Source of the DNA: Chinchilla lanigera
Lineage: Eukaryota > Chordata > Mammalia > Rodentia > Chinchillidae
Direction: 5' to 3'
Length of the DNA: 64,000 nucleotides
Assembly (NCBI RefSeq): GCF_000276665.1
Contig: NW_004955417.1
Location: forward strand, 17,405,798 to 17,469,797
Shown here piece by piece: positions 34,000 to 46,600 of this stretch. Every line of letters begins with the position of its first letter. Position 1 is the stretch's first letter. The notes below the pieces were generated by a model that was given only the letters and a program-made list of their open reading frames with translations, searched no databases and was not told where the DNA came from. Made by a program: the position numbers and the translations under genes.

Positions 34000-34735
34000 C
34001 ATCACCTTGTGTTCACCTGCTTCCTGGCATGTGTTCAGGCTTGCTTGGTCTGCTTGCTAGAACTGGGTAAATCAGGTCACATTTATATATAGTTATTCTG
34101 ATGTCCTAAAGAGTAACATAGTACCCCATTGTAGAGACAGTTGGTACTTTGCAGTTCTGGCCAAACGGCTCAAAAACATTGTTGAATGTCATCAACTCAG
34201 GAACCCATACACTGTATTTTAATTTTCTTTGGAGGCCCAGACTTAAGTCTGGCTTTGTGTGGCAGTTTTGCAGTTATCTTATTTCTATTTTTACTGTCTT
34301 TAAATAAAGGTACTTGAAAACTTTAAACAAGCCTTAGATATTTATAGAATGAGCAGCTTTACAATAGTATCTAAATATGTCTTTTGTGAGGAAACACAAG
34401 GACCTTAATATATTGTTCTTATTCCCTTAACAGACTCAGACTCATGAGCAAAATGATTCTAAAAAAAAGATTTGTAACAATCTGTCTCACCAGAAAGTTT
34501 GCTAAATATCTTGCTTAAGATCAATTTTATGAAAACATGCTGGAATGCTTCAAGAACAGTGTCTTTCTTTTGTGGTAGTAAGTGATAACTGCAACATTTG
34601 GGTATTGCATAATGTTCCCTTACAGCTTTATAGTCTGTCCAAAATATCAACTTATTATTTCTAAAGGTCAAATACCAATGTTAATTGTTCAAATGGTTTC
34701 CCTAAGCCCAGAAAAACTGCAATTAATTTATATCT
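34000..34735. other. Non-coding, nothing recognised
   Basis: Unique-looking sequence. The minus-strand open frame at 34459-34671 has no recognisable motif. Confidence 0.45.
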
Positions 34736-34756
34736 GACACTTTCAATACAATTTTA

Positions 34757-35400
34757 ATGGAAGAATCTCTGGAGAAAGATACATTTCACTGCTCAGAAAA
34801 CAAAAAGTATGATGGGAGTATCATCCATTTCCTACCAAATAAAATTATCATACAGCAAAAATACTGTGCAATATCTAGCAATCAAAATACATTGGACATG
34901 AAGAGTGATTTCTGGGAAAGAATTGCCTTGAGAGGAATGTCTCCTCTTAATAAAAATATTCTCCATGCTTTTGATAAGTTGTTATGTGACTGGGTGGCTG
35001 CTATGCCTGAAGAGCTAGCTGTCCAGCTGACAGCAATTCATGGGTTACCAGGATTTTACATGCTCAGGTGATTAGAAACCCCTGAAAGAGACCCAGATGT
35101 CGAGAGAATTGCCAAAACACCACGGCTAAGGGAACTGCACCACAAAATAGCCACAGAAGTATTGTGGAGCGTATAAAACACCTTTCTATAGTCTCGTATT
35201 ATGAAATATATGCCTGACTTTTTCAAAGACCGTCGTGCCAGAATTCAACAGCCTGCAACCCTCTGAAAGCATCTATGAGGAATTACATCAGATTCTACCC
35301 AGAGAACACAGAAATATCTGAACAGTGCCTTTCAGTAGCCAGAAGACAAAACACAGGAAGAACATATCTATAAATTTAGGATCTGTCTGAAAGGAAATAT
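34757..35400 (+). pseudogene. Candidate retropseudogene, parent not recognised
   Basis: A 104-codon open frame (34757-35071) has protein-like character, including SDFWERIALRGM near residues 51-62 and LLCDWVAAMPEELAVQLTAI near 75-94. It is followed in shifted frames by more coding-like text: an LRELHHKIATEVLW segment near 35130-35168 and an ESIYEELHQILPREHRNI segment near 35267-35320. Coherent coding across several frameshifts, with no introns seen, suggests a decayed processed copy of a larger helical protein. There is no clear tail or TSD. An old transposon-encoded protein cannot be excluded. Confidence 0.4.
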
Positions 35401-35404
35401 CCCT

Positions 35405-36870
35405 GCATGTCTCCTTAGTTGCAGAGGAAGATGAGAGTAAAAGAGAGTTTTGTATTTTTATTTATAATAGTTGGTCAAGAAACCTTGGATCTAGACAAGG
35501 TAGACACAATACAAACCAGGAAATTAAAGTAGCAGTACGGTAGTAGGTTACAAAGAAAATAAATGGGAATACTGGCAATAGTGCAAATCAGTTCCATGCA
35601 TTACTTCTTTAGCCAACTGGAATTTCCTATGCCTCAGTTTGTTAATCTGAGAAGTAAGAATCCTCTTATCTTCCCAGTTCTGACTGGGAAGGATCGTAGT
35701 TGGCAATTATTTTTCAAGAAGCTTTGGAAGCTAGTTATCAATGTGAAAAACATACATACTTTATATTTATGTATACACAGATGTTAATGTGGAATAAATG
35801 TCCAGAATTGTGAACAAATATAATACATTAATTAGCTATTTGACTGTCAGAAGTCCATCTCATTGAGCTTTCATTTTTTTCTCTTAGCAAACATTTCTGC
35901 AACTTTACTGAATATTTGGACAAGGTAAATTATCTGTATGATAAAGAAGACAAGGTTTAATCATACTGATTAAAATAGTATACAATTTACCCTATGAAAA
36001 TTTAAACAAGAAATTATGTGATAAGGATACTCTCATCACGAGAATAAAAACAAACATCAATAGCATTGCAGGGTCGTCACTTGGTAGTCTTTTAGACCAC
36101 TATAATCCATATGCTAACGTGATACTATGTGTAAAATCTGGTGCATCAAGGGTGTTTAGACAATTGGAGCTTCCCTCCACTAAAAATAGCTTTAAAGTTT
36201 CTTGTGGTGGATATTACGACTCAGGGCCACTTTACAATGTGAATGATTTATCCCTTGTTCATTTTGTCCATCTTTTCTCAAGATGGGTAAGGAGCGGAAA
36301 AATGGATGTCAGGAGATTTTGGGTTTTGCTACATCATTAGTTTCCATTAATTTATTGACAGTGCAATTCCCTATGGATTTCATATTATTATTTTCTAATA
36401 CTTTTCTAAAGTATTCAGCTAAGGCACATGGGTTTTTAAAACAAAAACCGGAGATTTCCGTGAGTTTAATGTGCCTCATAATTTAAATACTAGCTTGGGT
36501 GTTCTTTGTGAGGTCTTTCATGTGTCACGCTTCATAGATCTAATCAGTACCACCTTTGTGGTCTTTTCTATGGAATTTTGATTACTTTGATGACTGCTAG
36601 AGGTTGTCAGACCAGTTGTGTACTGATCCATCTCTCCTTTGTGAAGGCTCTTGTGATATTTTGTTTCATGTGTATCTTGTATAATATTTAAATGAAGTAA
36701 ACATTTTCTATATTCTCAAATATCTATCATTTTTTTATGTTGAAAAATTTCAAGATCCCTTTTTCCCTTTCTGTATTATTTGAAAGAGAAGCTAAATACT
36801 ATGAATAGTTAACCTTGAGGTCAACTTGCATAAAATCTCTTGGCAAATTGCTTTAGTACAGTTCTGGGTG
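35405..36870. other. Non-coding, nothing recognised
   Basis: AT-rich unique sequence. Open frames at 35563-35787, 36119-36340 and 36283-36486 lack motifs. Confidence 0.5.
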
Positions 36871-36875
36871 TTTCT

Positions 36876-37267
36876 GGATGATTGACTTTCTGAAGTGGGA
36901 AGACCCACCCTAGGTGTGGGAGGCACAGACCAATAGATTTACAACCTGAATGAAATAAAAGGGAGAGAAGGAAGTCTCACCTCTGGTCCCTTGCAGCAGC
37001 TTCAGTTTTCACCATTGTCTTTGAACATTCATCTCCAGGCTTCCAGCCCAGGCCCTTCAATTTCCTATTGTAGGACTCTGTGGTGAGCTCCAGGCCTTTG
37101 GCTTCTGAGTGGATCCTCTGGCTCTTCAGCACACAGACAGCCCTTTTGCCTTCTTACATACCTGACTTTGCTGGCAGCCTTTGTAAGCTTACTTTACATA
37201 TGTGGTGCATATTTCACATATATCATTTATATTAAAACTGTTCCTCTGGTACACCATAACTAATACA
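36876..37267 (+). mobile_element. ERVL-type (MLT2-like) LTR
   Basis: 'GTGGGAAGACCCACCCTAGG' and 'GAATGAAATAAAAGGGAGAG' are followed by a 'CTTCCAGCCCAGGCCCTTCA' block, 'GGACTCTGTGGTGAGCTCCAG', 'CACACAGACAGCCC' and the end 'CCATAACTAATACA'. This is the layout of ERVL/MLT2 solo LTRs, also seen at 49941-50364. Confidence 0.75.
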
Positions 37268-39142
37268 CACCATGAACAGTGACTGACCCTGAACTTGTTG
37301 TTAGGGTCCTGTTGATTGCATCCCTGGAAACGCTGTGGGGTGGGATTCAATAGAACTAGACTGGAGAGCACACTGTCTTGTTTTCCCCCAAACAGGAAAG
37401 ATACAAGACAGTAGGAAATCTTGCCCACCACCTACTGCCCTGCATGAGCAAAGAGGCCCTCTATCAAGCCTGGGGGCTGTGACAAGTTCCGTAGGGTGGA
37501 AAGAGAAGTTCTGAGTGAGGGATCAGGGACAAACAAAGGTCTTAGTGCAGTGGACTAGAAAGAGTCACTAGGGCCGAGGGTGTGTGCTGATATATTGGAC
37601 AGATGGCCTCTGGAGCCAGGGTGTGGAGCTAACAGCAGGATTTGACCCACAGTGAGGGGAATGGGAGTGAGGTCACTGAGGGAAGTGGATGGGGAATTGG
37701 GCATTGGGAAAACTACAGCACAACCTTCGCTTCCCACAGTGAATGAAATGGTTGGGGCAGAAACAAAAGTTTGCATTTAGCCGCATGTGAAGCATGGGTT
37801 GAGCCAGGAAGAGGGTCCGGAGAGGGTGGCAGCTCTCACCTCTCCCAGGCAGACAGTTCAGCAGTCTGCAGTGGGGAAACCAACTTGTGCCTGTAAGTGG
37901 ACCGTGACTGCAACGTGAAGAAGCGATGTTAACACTCACTGTGTGAAATAGCAGCTGCTGAAGTTTTGCTGTTATTTGTGACTTTGCTTTTTTGTCTGTT
38001 ATGGGTTCTATTTTTTCTTTTATTCAGTGTTTTCTTCTTTATTAGCATGCTTTTTTAATTTACTTTTTAATTTTTTATGTTTTGCTTTATTTTGCTCTCT
38101 CAGGATTTTTTTCTCTTTTCTTTTTTTACACTGCTTTCCTCCCAGTTCTTTTTCCATCACTCTTCCTCATTTCCCTACCCGCTTGTCTTCCCTCTCTTCT
38201 CCTCCACCTTCCATACAACATATACACAGCAGGAACCTGGTAGACACAAAGGAGAATACAACGGGAAAATTTATAGCACACCATGGTTACCTTTACCAGA
38301 ATTATGCAGAGATTCTAAGTAAACTACTACAAAACATTAACAAGTTCTGACAATCTCACAAATTTCCTCCGTTTCTTATTACACTTCGGTCCTTAGCTAT
38401 AAAATTTTACCTAGCTATAAAATTACTTCCAACATAGTACAAAATTCTACCTGTTTTTCATGTCTCTTACCTTCTTCCACTCTACTGACTTATTACCTTT
38501 TTTCACTTCTTCTCTCCTTTCCTCCTCCCTCCACATGCTAGACTAATCATTCATAGCAGTAGAGTGTTGGTCGAATGCAATAAAAGTAACTACATTGAAG
38601 TTATGGGCAATACCTCTTGACAAAGTCAAGATCACATCCCTAGAGAACTAAACCTAACTAAGGAGATATTTATACCCACAACAAAGTCTGTTTACTTGAC
38701 CTCTGCCCTTACTACAAAATAATAAGTTTTTCAAAAAAGGCAACAAAATGCTTGCAAAGACTCCAACTCTCCCAAAGGATATCTGGAGGACACTAATAGA
38801 GGGAAAATCAAACACCAAATAGCTAAACTATAGGAAATGATTAAAGAGGAAGCAAAGAAAATTGAAGTGAAGTCAAAGATGATATAATCAAACAGATAGT
38901 GGAAATAACATACAAATTGACCATTATTGTTAATGAAATGTCAAATGAAAAATAGAAGAGCTGACCAAAGCCATTCCAAATATGAATGACAAATTTACCA
39001 AAGGAGTACATTCCAGGAAGGGGTGCCACAGATATTTGGAAATGAATTCTGTTGAATGTATAAATAGCAGAAGTGACCAGCATGAGGAGGCAATGTCAGA
39101 CCTTGAGAACAGATCTGAAGCACAAGACAATATACCTGAGAG

Positions 39143-39553
39143 TGTTATGGCTTGTGTCTGGATGTCCCCTCAAAGCCTCATGCAGTCATAGGTGGGGCTT
39201 TTAAAGAGGTCACTGCATCTAGAGTGTGTGATGCTGGAATTGATTCATGGTGTAATGCTAGAATCAAGAGCACTAGGATTAAGGGTGTTAGTGCTACCTG
39301 CCCTAAGTAGCCTGGATAAGATAAAAGTGATAGAAAGAGCTGTGGTCATCCTTCACTTATTTGTTACCATCTGCCTGCCATGAGCTATTTCTCCTCTGTG
39401 ATGCCTGTCTGCCATTTCTTCCTGCCTCGGAGACAGACAATTTTGGACAGACAATATATGAAGCCTCTAAAACTGTGAGTTAAGGATCCCTTTCTTTCTT
39501 TAATTTTGGGTGTAAAGTATTTTGTCTCAGCAACAAGAAAAATAACTAAGACA
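39143..39553 (+). mobile_element. MaLR-type solo LTR nested in L1
   Basis: Starts TGTTATGGCTTGTGTCTGGA and ends TTTTGTCTCAGCAAC...TAAGACA. Flanks GAGAG and GAGAT agree at four of five positions, consistent with the 5-bp duplication of ERVL-MaLR integration. 'TCTAGAGTGTGTGATGCTGG' matches the LTR at 11825. Confidence 0.87.
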
Positions 39554-40705
39554 GAGATACTTTAAAAACTAAAAGTGTAGCCACCAAGTACTAAGTGAAA
39601 CAAAGAAGACTAACCTAAGACTCTTTGGCATCAGATGAAAGTTAGAGGACAGCACATACAGACTAAAAAAAAATCTGTGTACAAAAGTCACAAGAGAAAG
39701 CTTTCTAAGTATGGGGAAAGAACCTAACATTCAGGTGAGTGAAGTTTATAGAACCCCAAATTAACTATTATGAGAGATATTATGGATGACATATCCCAGT
39801 CAAAATCTTAGAAGTCCAACACAAAGAGAGAATCTTAAAAGCTGTCAGAGTTAAGCAAAGTATTACTTATAAATGTAAACCCTCTATGATTACAGCAGAC
39901 TTTTCAACCCAAACTTTAAAGGCCAGGAGAATTTAGAGCAAAGGGTTTCAAGGCCTAAAATAAACAGCTTCCAACACAGACTAATATCCCCTGCAAAACT
40001 ATCTTTTAAGTTTTATGGATACATAAGACAATTGCATGACGAAGAAAATCTCATGACCACCAAGCTAGCATCCCAAAAAATGCTCAAGGATAACTTAAGA
40101 AAAGACAATAAATGCAACATCAGCAAAAAGTTTGATGGAACAAATATATCAAGCAGGACAAGTTGTTTTAAATAAAAAAAAAAATTAAAAAAAATTATAC
40201 AGTGGCAGGAATAAATCAGTACCATTCAATAATAACTCAATATTACTCCACAATTAAAAAACAGATTGCAAATTCAGTCCATAAATGAAACTAGATACCT
40301 TGCTACATTCAAGAGACACATCTAATCCAAAATTAAATTCGTACACTAAAAATCAAAGAATGGAAAACAATATTCCATGCATCGGGGCCCCCAATTAAAC
40401 AGGTATAGTAATTTTATTTTTAGAAAATATGGACTTGAGGCCAAAATGGATCATAAAAATATCACTACATACCGGTTGAGTGAATACTTCAACAAAGGAG
40501 ATGACAATTGTAAATATATGTGTATCAAATACTGATGCACGCACATTTATAAAACCAATTACTGTACATAAACGAGCAAATAAACACCAAGCATGTATAC
40601 AGTGAGAGATTTCAATAACCCACTTTCACAAATAGGCAGGTCAAATAAACAAAGTCAACAAAAAATTGTCAGAGCTGAACCACACTTTCAGATACATAGA
40701 TGTAA

Positions 40706-41302
40706 TGTAGAGACAGAGGATCCTAGATGTAAGGAGGAGGTAGGGGAAAGGCCTCATTGAGCTTTATGAAAGTTTAAAAGACAACTTTGACACCTCTGAA
40801 AGGCAAAGGTAGCTAGACTAGAGTAATTAGGAAGACAAAAGCAAGGGTTAGTACGTCCCAGGTAGAGCAATTAACATAAGAATCTCAAACTTTCCCTTTA
40901 CTTAATTCTTAAAACTAAGTAATCTGTCCTTGAACCACTCACCCATAATCTTACCCTCCACCAAAGGACAGAGAAAGGTCACATGACCAAAAGAAATCCA
41001 AGGTTAAATTGCGAGACCAGCAGGAAGACAATTAGATTCTAAAAGCCTACACAGAGGGAAAGAACCTTATAAAAAGAGCTGGTAGCCAGAGCCCAGGAGC
41101 AATTCATTTTTGAATTTTCCCTACTGGTCCAGAGTAGCTGTCTGTCATCTCTTTTTTTTTTCCCCTTCCCATCTTCAAATAAATCATCTTCTTTTAGTTT
41201 GAATGCAGCCTCTTTAATTCCTTACTGATGCCAGGTTTAAGAATGCCAAGACCTGTGTTTCTCAGCAGAGCAGTGGTTTCACGTCCACACCTGGATGTTA
41301 CA
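40706..41302 (+). mobile_element. ERV LTR (597 bp) nested in L1, 4-bp TSD
   Basis: TGTAGAGACAG...GATGTTACA, with complementary ends TGTA and TACA, is flanked by GTAA on both sides (40702-40705 and 41303-41306). It has a TATA box (TATAAAAA, 41068-41075) and an AATAAA signal (41178-41183) in LTR order. A 4-bp duplication fits class I (gammaretrovirus-like) elements. No internal retroviral genes remain. A related fragment lies at 43432. Confidence 0.85.
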
Positions 41303-41497
41303 GTAATAAATACTTTCAGGGAACACTACCCTATTCCAACAGAATGCACATTATTCTCAGCAGCACTTAGAACTTTTTCCAATATAAACCATGTAGTAGT
41401 CCATAAAGCTTGGTTAAATGAGAATAAAATAATTTCAATCATCTTGTGTTTGCTATCAAATCATAGCACATTAGTCTGCTAAATGAGTTTAAAATAT

Positions 41498-42043
41498 TGT
41501 AGACGGTCAAACAGGGCTAAGCCCTGAAGAGAATCAGTGAAGAAGATGAAAACACACTGCAACAGTGGCTAAAGGTACATGTGTTGAAGCCCAGGCCTCA
41601 AAATAAAGACAAAATGAGCAGGCCTAATAGCTCCCCAGGGGGTAAGACAATTGCTATCACCTGGTCCATAAAGTCTAGACAGACATTAGTTATCTTGGTA
41701 CGTGACCTGGAACCCCCTAATCCATCCCTTCTCGAGAAGGTCTTTGTTCTTTCCATATACTCTTGCTACATGACCTGCTTCCTCATTAGACCAATGCTAC
41801 TTAAGTGACTACACTCGTAATCTTATCGGTTGATCATAATTTGGACTCACATTGTACCAACCTCGTGATTTTGTACACCTCATGACTTTGCTCTATAAAA
41901 CTTTCTCTGTGGAGTGGAGTACCAGGCAACCCATTTTTGGGTCCTCTCCTGTCTTTCAATAAAATATTTCCTATCTTTAACTTCCATTGTTTCTTAAACT
42001 TCATTCTTCAATTTTGGGAACCAAAACCTTGGCATATCTGACA
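41498..42043 (+). mobile_element. Class I ERV-like solo LTR nested in L1
   Basis: TGTAGACGGTCAAAC...GGCATATCTGACA, with CTATAAAA near 41893 and AATAAA at 41958-41963 in the proper promoter-to-signal order. The end '...CTGACATTTAGCGGG' resembles an LTR joined to a primer-binding-site-like leader. Short unassigned stretches (41476-41497 and 42044-42079) separate it from recognisable L1 on both sides, and I find no TSD, so its exact borders are uncertain. Confidence 0.75.
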
Positions 42044-42344
42044 TTTAGCGGGTTGAGTTACATGCTATTTCCCCTATAACAAAATCAACTATGGAAAAAC
42101 CATAGATATTTTACAAATATCTGACCATTAACAACATGTCTCAATTCTTAATGGGTTAAGAAGAAATAAAAAAAGAAATTAAATAATTCCTAGAATCAAA
42201 TGATAATACTAGTACAACGTACCAGAACCTCTGAGGTACAATGGAAGATTCTGCCTGTGAATACTCAAGTTAGAAAAACAGAGTGAGCGCAAATAAATAA
42301 CCTAACCATGCACCACAAGGTCTGGTAGAAACAAGAACCATCCA

Positions 42345-42660
42345 AACCTGTGCTTTTAGGATCATGCATAAAAAAATCCTTCCTTATCACAATATTCTTA
42401 ACCATTTTCCCTATGTTTTCTTCCAATACTTTAATAGATTCAGTTCTTACATTTAAGTCTATAACCCACTTTGAGTCAATTTTTGCATATCATGATGGGG
42501 TGTAGTTTCACTCTTCTGCATTTGGGTAACTACATAACTACAGCAAACTAATCTTTGTCAAAGATGAGAAAAACACTCATTGGAGAAAGAATAGCTTTTT
42601 AACAAATGTACCAGGGGAAATTCGATATTCATAAGCAGAAGAATGAGCCTACATTCATAA
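42345..42660. mobile_element. L1 ORF2 3' piece with internal inversion
   Basis: 42345-42535 is antisense: 'CTGTGCTTTTAGGATCATGC', 'ATAACCCACTTTGAGTCAA' and 'CACTCTTCTGCATTTGGGTA' are reverse complements of late ORF2 text. 42545-42650 is sense: 'GGAGAAAGAATAGCTTTTTAA' and 'CATAAGCAGAAGAATGAG'. Seen from the minus strand it is an inverted upstream part followed by a normal downstream part, as in twin priming. It joins the sense L1 to its left at about 42345. Confidence 0.7.
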
Positions 42661-42664
42661 CTTT

Positions 42665-43430
42665 TACAGTGGTTTTTTTATTTCTGTTTTCTCAGTCCTT
42701 TTCATAGCCTCTACCCCATTTAATAAGCAGTTTTCGAACTGTATAGATGAGTTATTTCTGTATAGTTACCTTCTGTTATAAATTTTTGTTCTTGTTTTAT
42801 TCCCTTCTAAGATTAGAATCAAAAGTGGAATTCACTTGTACAAAGAGTCACAAACTAATTTACTGACAAGGGCTCTTGAAGCAAGGAAGTGTGGCACAGA
42901 GAGGTAATTATTTTGCTAATTCAAGTTAATTACCACCCATTACTCTTGAGTTTTTTGTCTGATTTTTGAGTTAAGTTGTCTCTGGGATTTTACTTTAACA
43001 TCAAATAAGACAACATGCAAATGTTTTCATTACAGTCTGGACTTTAATGTGAAGCAAAGAGCCTCATCAGAACCAATTAGACTGTGGCTGTATGTCAATT
43101 TCGCACTTTACAAATATTCTCCAGTTTCATATTTTCAGCAGCCAGCAACAACTTTGGTTTGATGAACACCTAATGTGGGAAATCCACAACAAACAAGTGA
43201 TTGCTTCATTCCTTTTCTTTAACCTTTTTTCTGTTCACCACTCTCTTTAAATGTTTTATATCTGACAGGGAAAAGGAATTTCCTAGTTGTTATATGAATG
43301 AAAGTATGAATTTAATTCTTAAAACAGTTTTTAATGGTAGGCATAAAAACTAAGGCTCAAAAGTATTTAGTAAACCCAAGATTATAAATCCTGTTTTATT
43401 TCTAATTTGCTATATCATTTCACTCTCCCA
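42665..43430. other. Non-coding, nothing recognised
   Basis: AT-rich and featureless. Confidence 0.5.
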
Positions 43431-43431
43431 T

Positions 43432-43625
43432 TGTAGGGACAGGTGGCCCAATAGGTGGGGAAAAGATAGGATGAAGGCCTCACTGAGCTTTGTTAAAAGT
43501 TAATGGAGAGACTTACTAAACAGAGCTAGAAGAGACTTACTAGAGGTGGCTTCTGCCTGGGCAGATTAGACTCCAGTCCTTTTACCAGTGATGGGTTTAG
43601 GATGCCCTGGGAGCTGCAAGTTCCA
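43432..43625 (+). mobile_element. ERV LTR fragment related to 40706-41302
   Basis: Starts TGTAGGGACAG and shares 'AAGGCCTCACTGAGCTTTGT' with 'AAGGCCTCATTGAGCTTTAT' of the nested LTR. It then jumps to a 'GTGATGGGTTTAGGATGCC' segment equivalent to that LTR's 3' part. It is probably an internally deleted copy. The right border is approximate. Confidence 0.6.
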
Positions 43626-43629
43626 GTGC

Positions 43630-46600
43630 ATGGCATGGTGCCCCATGGAGTACACCCCTCCCTGCACTTTATACAATTTTAGGAAGCACGAGACAAGATG
43701 ATTTTGCCCTGAAAGAGGGCATTGTCTAACAGATTTCATTTTTCTTACAGTCATAAGAAAAATGCTGCTTGTAGTTTTCCTATTTTAAGAGAAAATATAA
43801 GACTTTGAATGTGTGACATATGGATTTATAGCCGCTATGATAATTGGAGAATCATAACTCTTCAATTGGCTGTGAACGCCCACAAACACATACTTGGGCT
43901 AGTGCACACCTGCACAGCAGCCATTATTGGTCATTTCTTTATGTGCGGCATTGTGTTCCACCCATTCTGAATGTCCTTCTGTATAGAAAGAGGCAAAACG
44001 TGTATAAAACCCCCAAATAAACTGTTCTTGGTTAATTTATGAGGTGACTCTAGCAGAAGTGAATGCAGTATAGCCAGTAAGTGACTCTTGTAAGTTTCAG
44101 GACCTTAATGTTACTAAAGAGTTCCTACAAATGTATGAATTTTTTTAGAGCCTATTTTAGAAATTATATATTGTTAATTTTTACTTATCTACATAATATT
44201 CATGGCTGAGTAATCTTAACTGCCATCTAGTCACTGTATCACTATTAGACTCTTCCTGGCATCTAAATCTTTACTTACTTGGAATAATTTGTTTTACATC
44301 AGTACCATCTAGAAGAATTATTTTTCTTGAGAATGTATGACCACAAAAATATCTTTATAACTGCACCACTCATTAAATAGAATGTCTTCTACATGATTCT
44401 TAAGCTGTTGTATTAATATTAATAGAGGTATACATAGAGCAATCATAGGTCTTAGGTAAGTAGCATATTTTGGGAATTTTCAGCACGTATATCATTTAGA
44501 ACTCTTTTGGCTATCAACACAAGAGACTTACAATCAAGAGCTCAAGCAAAAATGGGAACTGAGAGACAAGAAGCCATGACGTATGCTAGAATTTAGGTGG
44601 ACACCAAAGAATACTGAAAGCATTGAAATGAGTGGAATCAAGATTTTCCTTCTTCTTATTTCACTCAGCATGTTTTGGAAGAGCTAATTCCTCCTATTTT
44701 CTTTCCTTTGGCACGACAGAATAGTGAGCCTATTTATTTGCTCTTCATGAGGGTGAAATGACAATCAAGGGTACTGGAGGTCTCACATTATCTCTTTCTC
44801 CCTTTAACTTGTAACTTTCAGAGAAATTAGATTGGTTAGATCTTAGGCATAGTCCTATCCCTAACCAAATATCTTGGGCTGAACGTCAGGTTTTTAATAT
44901 TCTCTTTGTTAGTTCTTCATTTGTTAACGTGGGACATTTTGGGATATGTGCATATTGGGATGTGGGTCTGCATTTTTACTTCCCAAAATATAGAGGGGAG
45001 CAGACATGTGCAGCTCTGTCTAGCTCTATCCAGGATGTATTAGATAAATTTGTCTTCCTGCAGAAAGATTTTCCTGATTTTCTTGTGACTTGTTTCAGTT
45101 TTGACTACTTAAAATAATAGTTATCATTTCACTTTCTGTATAGCATCCCCACTCCTGTGGATTCCTCACCTTTAATTTTATCCTAACTTCTGGTAGTACA
45201 AGTTTAACCAGCCTCACAATTTCATGTTTAAGAAATCTAGGGAATTCCTTGTTCTGCTTTCCCCAAAAATTCTCAAAAGTCAATCTGTTTCAATGGATCA
45301 TTGATTGAACTGGTGAACAATTGTGTGTCTGCTGTTTCCCTAGATATTGATGTTCTGTGCTGAAATGACACAATCTACACTCAACTACACAAGTCAAATT
45401 CTTGTATGATTCTCTGAGACTCTTTCTTCCCCCAGGGTCTGACTTATTCTTTCTGGAAAATTGATCTCTTGTTTCACTGCTCTTGGCACTGTCTGCAATG
45501 GGCTAGGAAAGGTGTGTGGCAGGTGATCTCTCTAATGTCTGCCAGCTGCAACTGTATCCAGCTACAGTGAGAACGATCCAAATGCCTCTATAGTTAGTAC
45601 ATACCAGCTCTACCATGATGCATATTTATATAATTTACATACACATGTGTGTATGTTTGGTATATATATATACAATCCAAAGATATAACAAGTACTTTAC
45701 CTCCATGTAATTAAAATAGATTTCTCAGAAAGCTTGCTCTGTGTTTTATGTGATAGATATGTACACACATTTTAGCCTTTTCTGTAGGACATTAATCTCA
45801 ATGTCAGAGCCTGATTATATAGCAATCCTACCTTCTACCCTGAAGAAGACTGCTCTGACAGGCCTGTTTGCAGCGTGTTCTGGATCAGTGCTCATGGGGA
45901 ACAAGTTTCCTAGCTGCCCTCTTTCTCTCACAAGTGACATCAACCGGTAGATAAATGTGTCAGTGGAAATTGTAGTGGTTTTACAGAAACTCAGGGAACT
46001 ATTATAAATAATAGAACACCAGTGTTGGAAGTCTCAACTTCTATTTCTTAAAGGAAATAGGAATTTTTAAAAATAAATGCTACTTGATGCTTTCAAATTA
46101 CAGACATTCAAAGCAGAAGTTCTTTTCCAGTAGCTATGACGTTAAGCTTGCTTGCTTTCTGATAAAAGGCAGACCTCAGCAAACAGTGGAATCCAGAGCT
46201 CTAATTTTACATGGATATGTCGGCTTCTATGAGATAATGTTGCAAATAAATTTTCTTTTGATTTGTCTACATTTATGTGATTGATTCTAAAAGCATTTGA
46301 TATTTTCCCAAACTATTGTTCCATGATTCCACTAAGGGTAAGAATGATCTAGAATTTAAATTATAATTCTGTGGATAAAATAGTACTTGGAAAAGAAAAG
46401 GAGGGCTTCTTCAGAGAGATAATGGGTATAGAAGATATCAAAGATTATCTTGCTAATTACCATAAGAAAACAGAAGGTGAAACACTGGCAGTAAAGAGAC
46501 AGTAATTATCTATTTTATGATGCAAGAAGTTCCTTTCTTTGATCACTGGAGAGCACTGTTCATCTATGAAACATTTTGCTTAAAGTGAATAACAAGCTTT

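Larger units (their letters stand above)
37440..42345 (+). mobile_element. L1 LINE 5' half, sense, split by three LTR insertions
   Basis: A GC-richer 5' UTR-like region (37440-37980) and a pyrimidine-rich stretch (to about 38220) lead into an ORF1 remnant (about 38800-39140). After the LTR at 39143-39553 the element resumes with the ORF1-to-ORF2 section (39554-40200) and the start of the endonuclease (about 40290-40705). After the LTR at 40706-41302 the endonuclease continues (41307-41475), with a SNH triplet where SDH is expected. After the LTR at 41498-42043 it continues to about 42345. It is non-functional and was clearly in place before the LTRs. Confidence 0.75.

Noticed and set aside
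40706..42043. A full endogenous provirus between two LTRs
   Set aside because: The two LTRs at 40706 and 41498 differ in sequence, and the 195 bp between them is mainly L1 endonuclease text, with no gag, pol or env sequence. They are separate solo LTRs.
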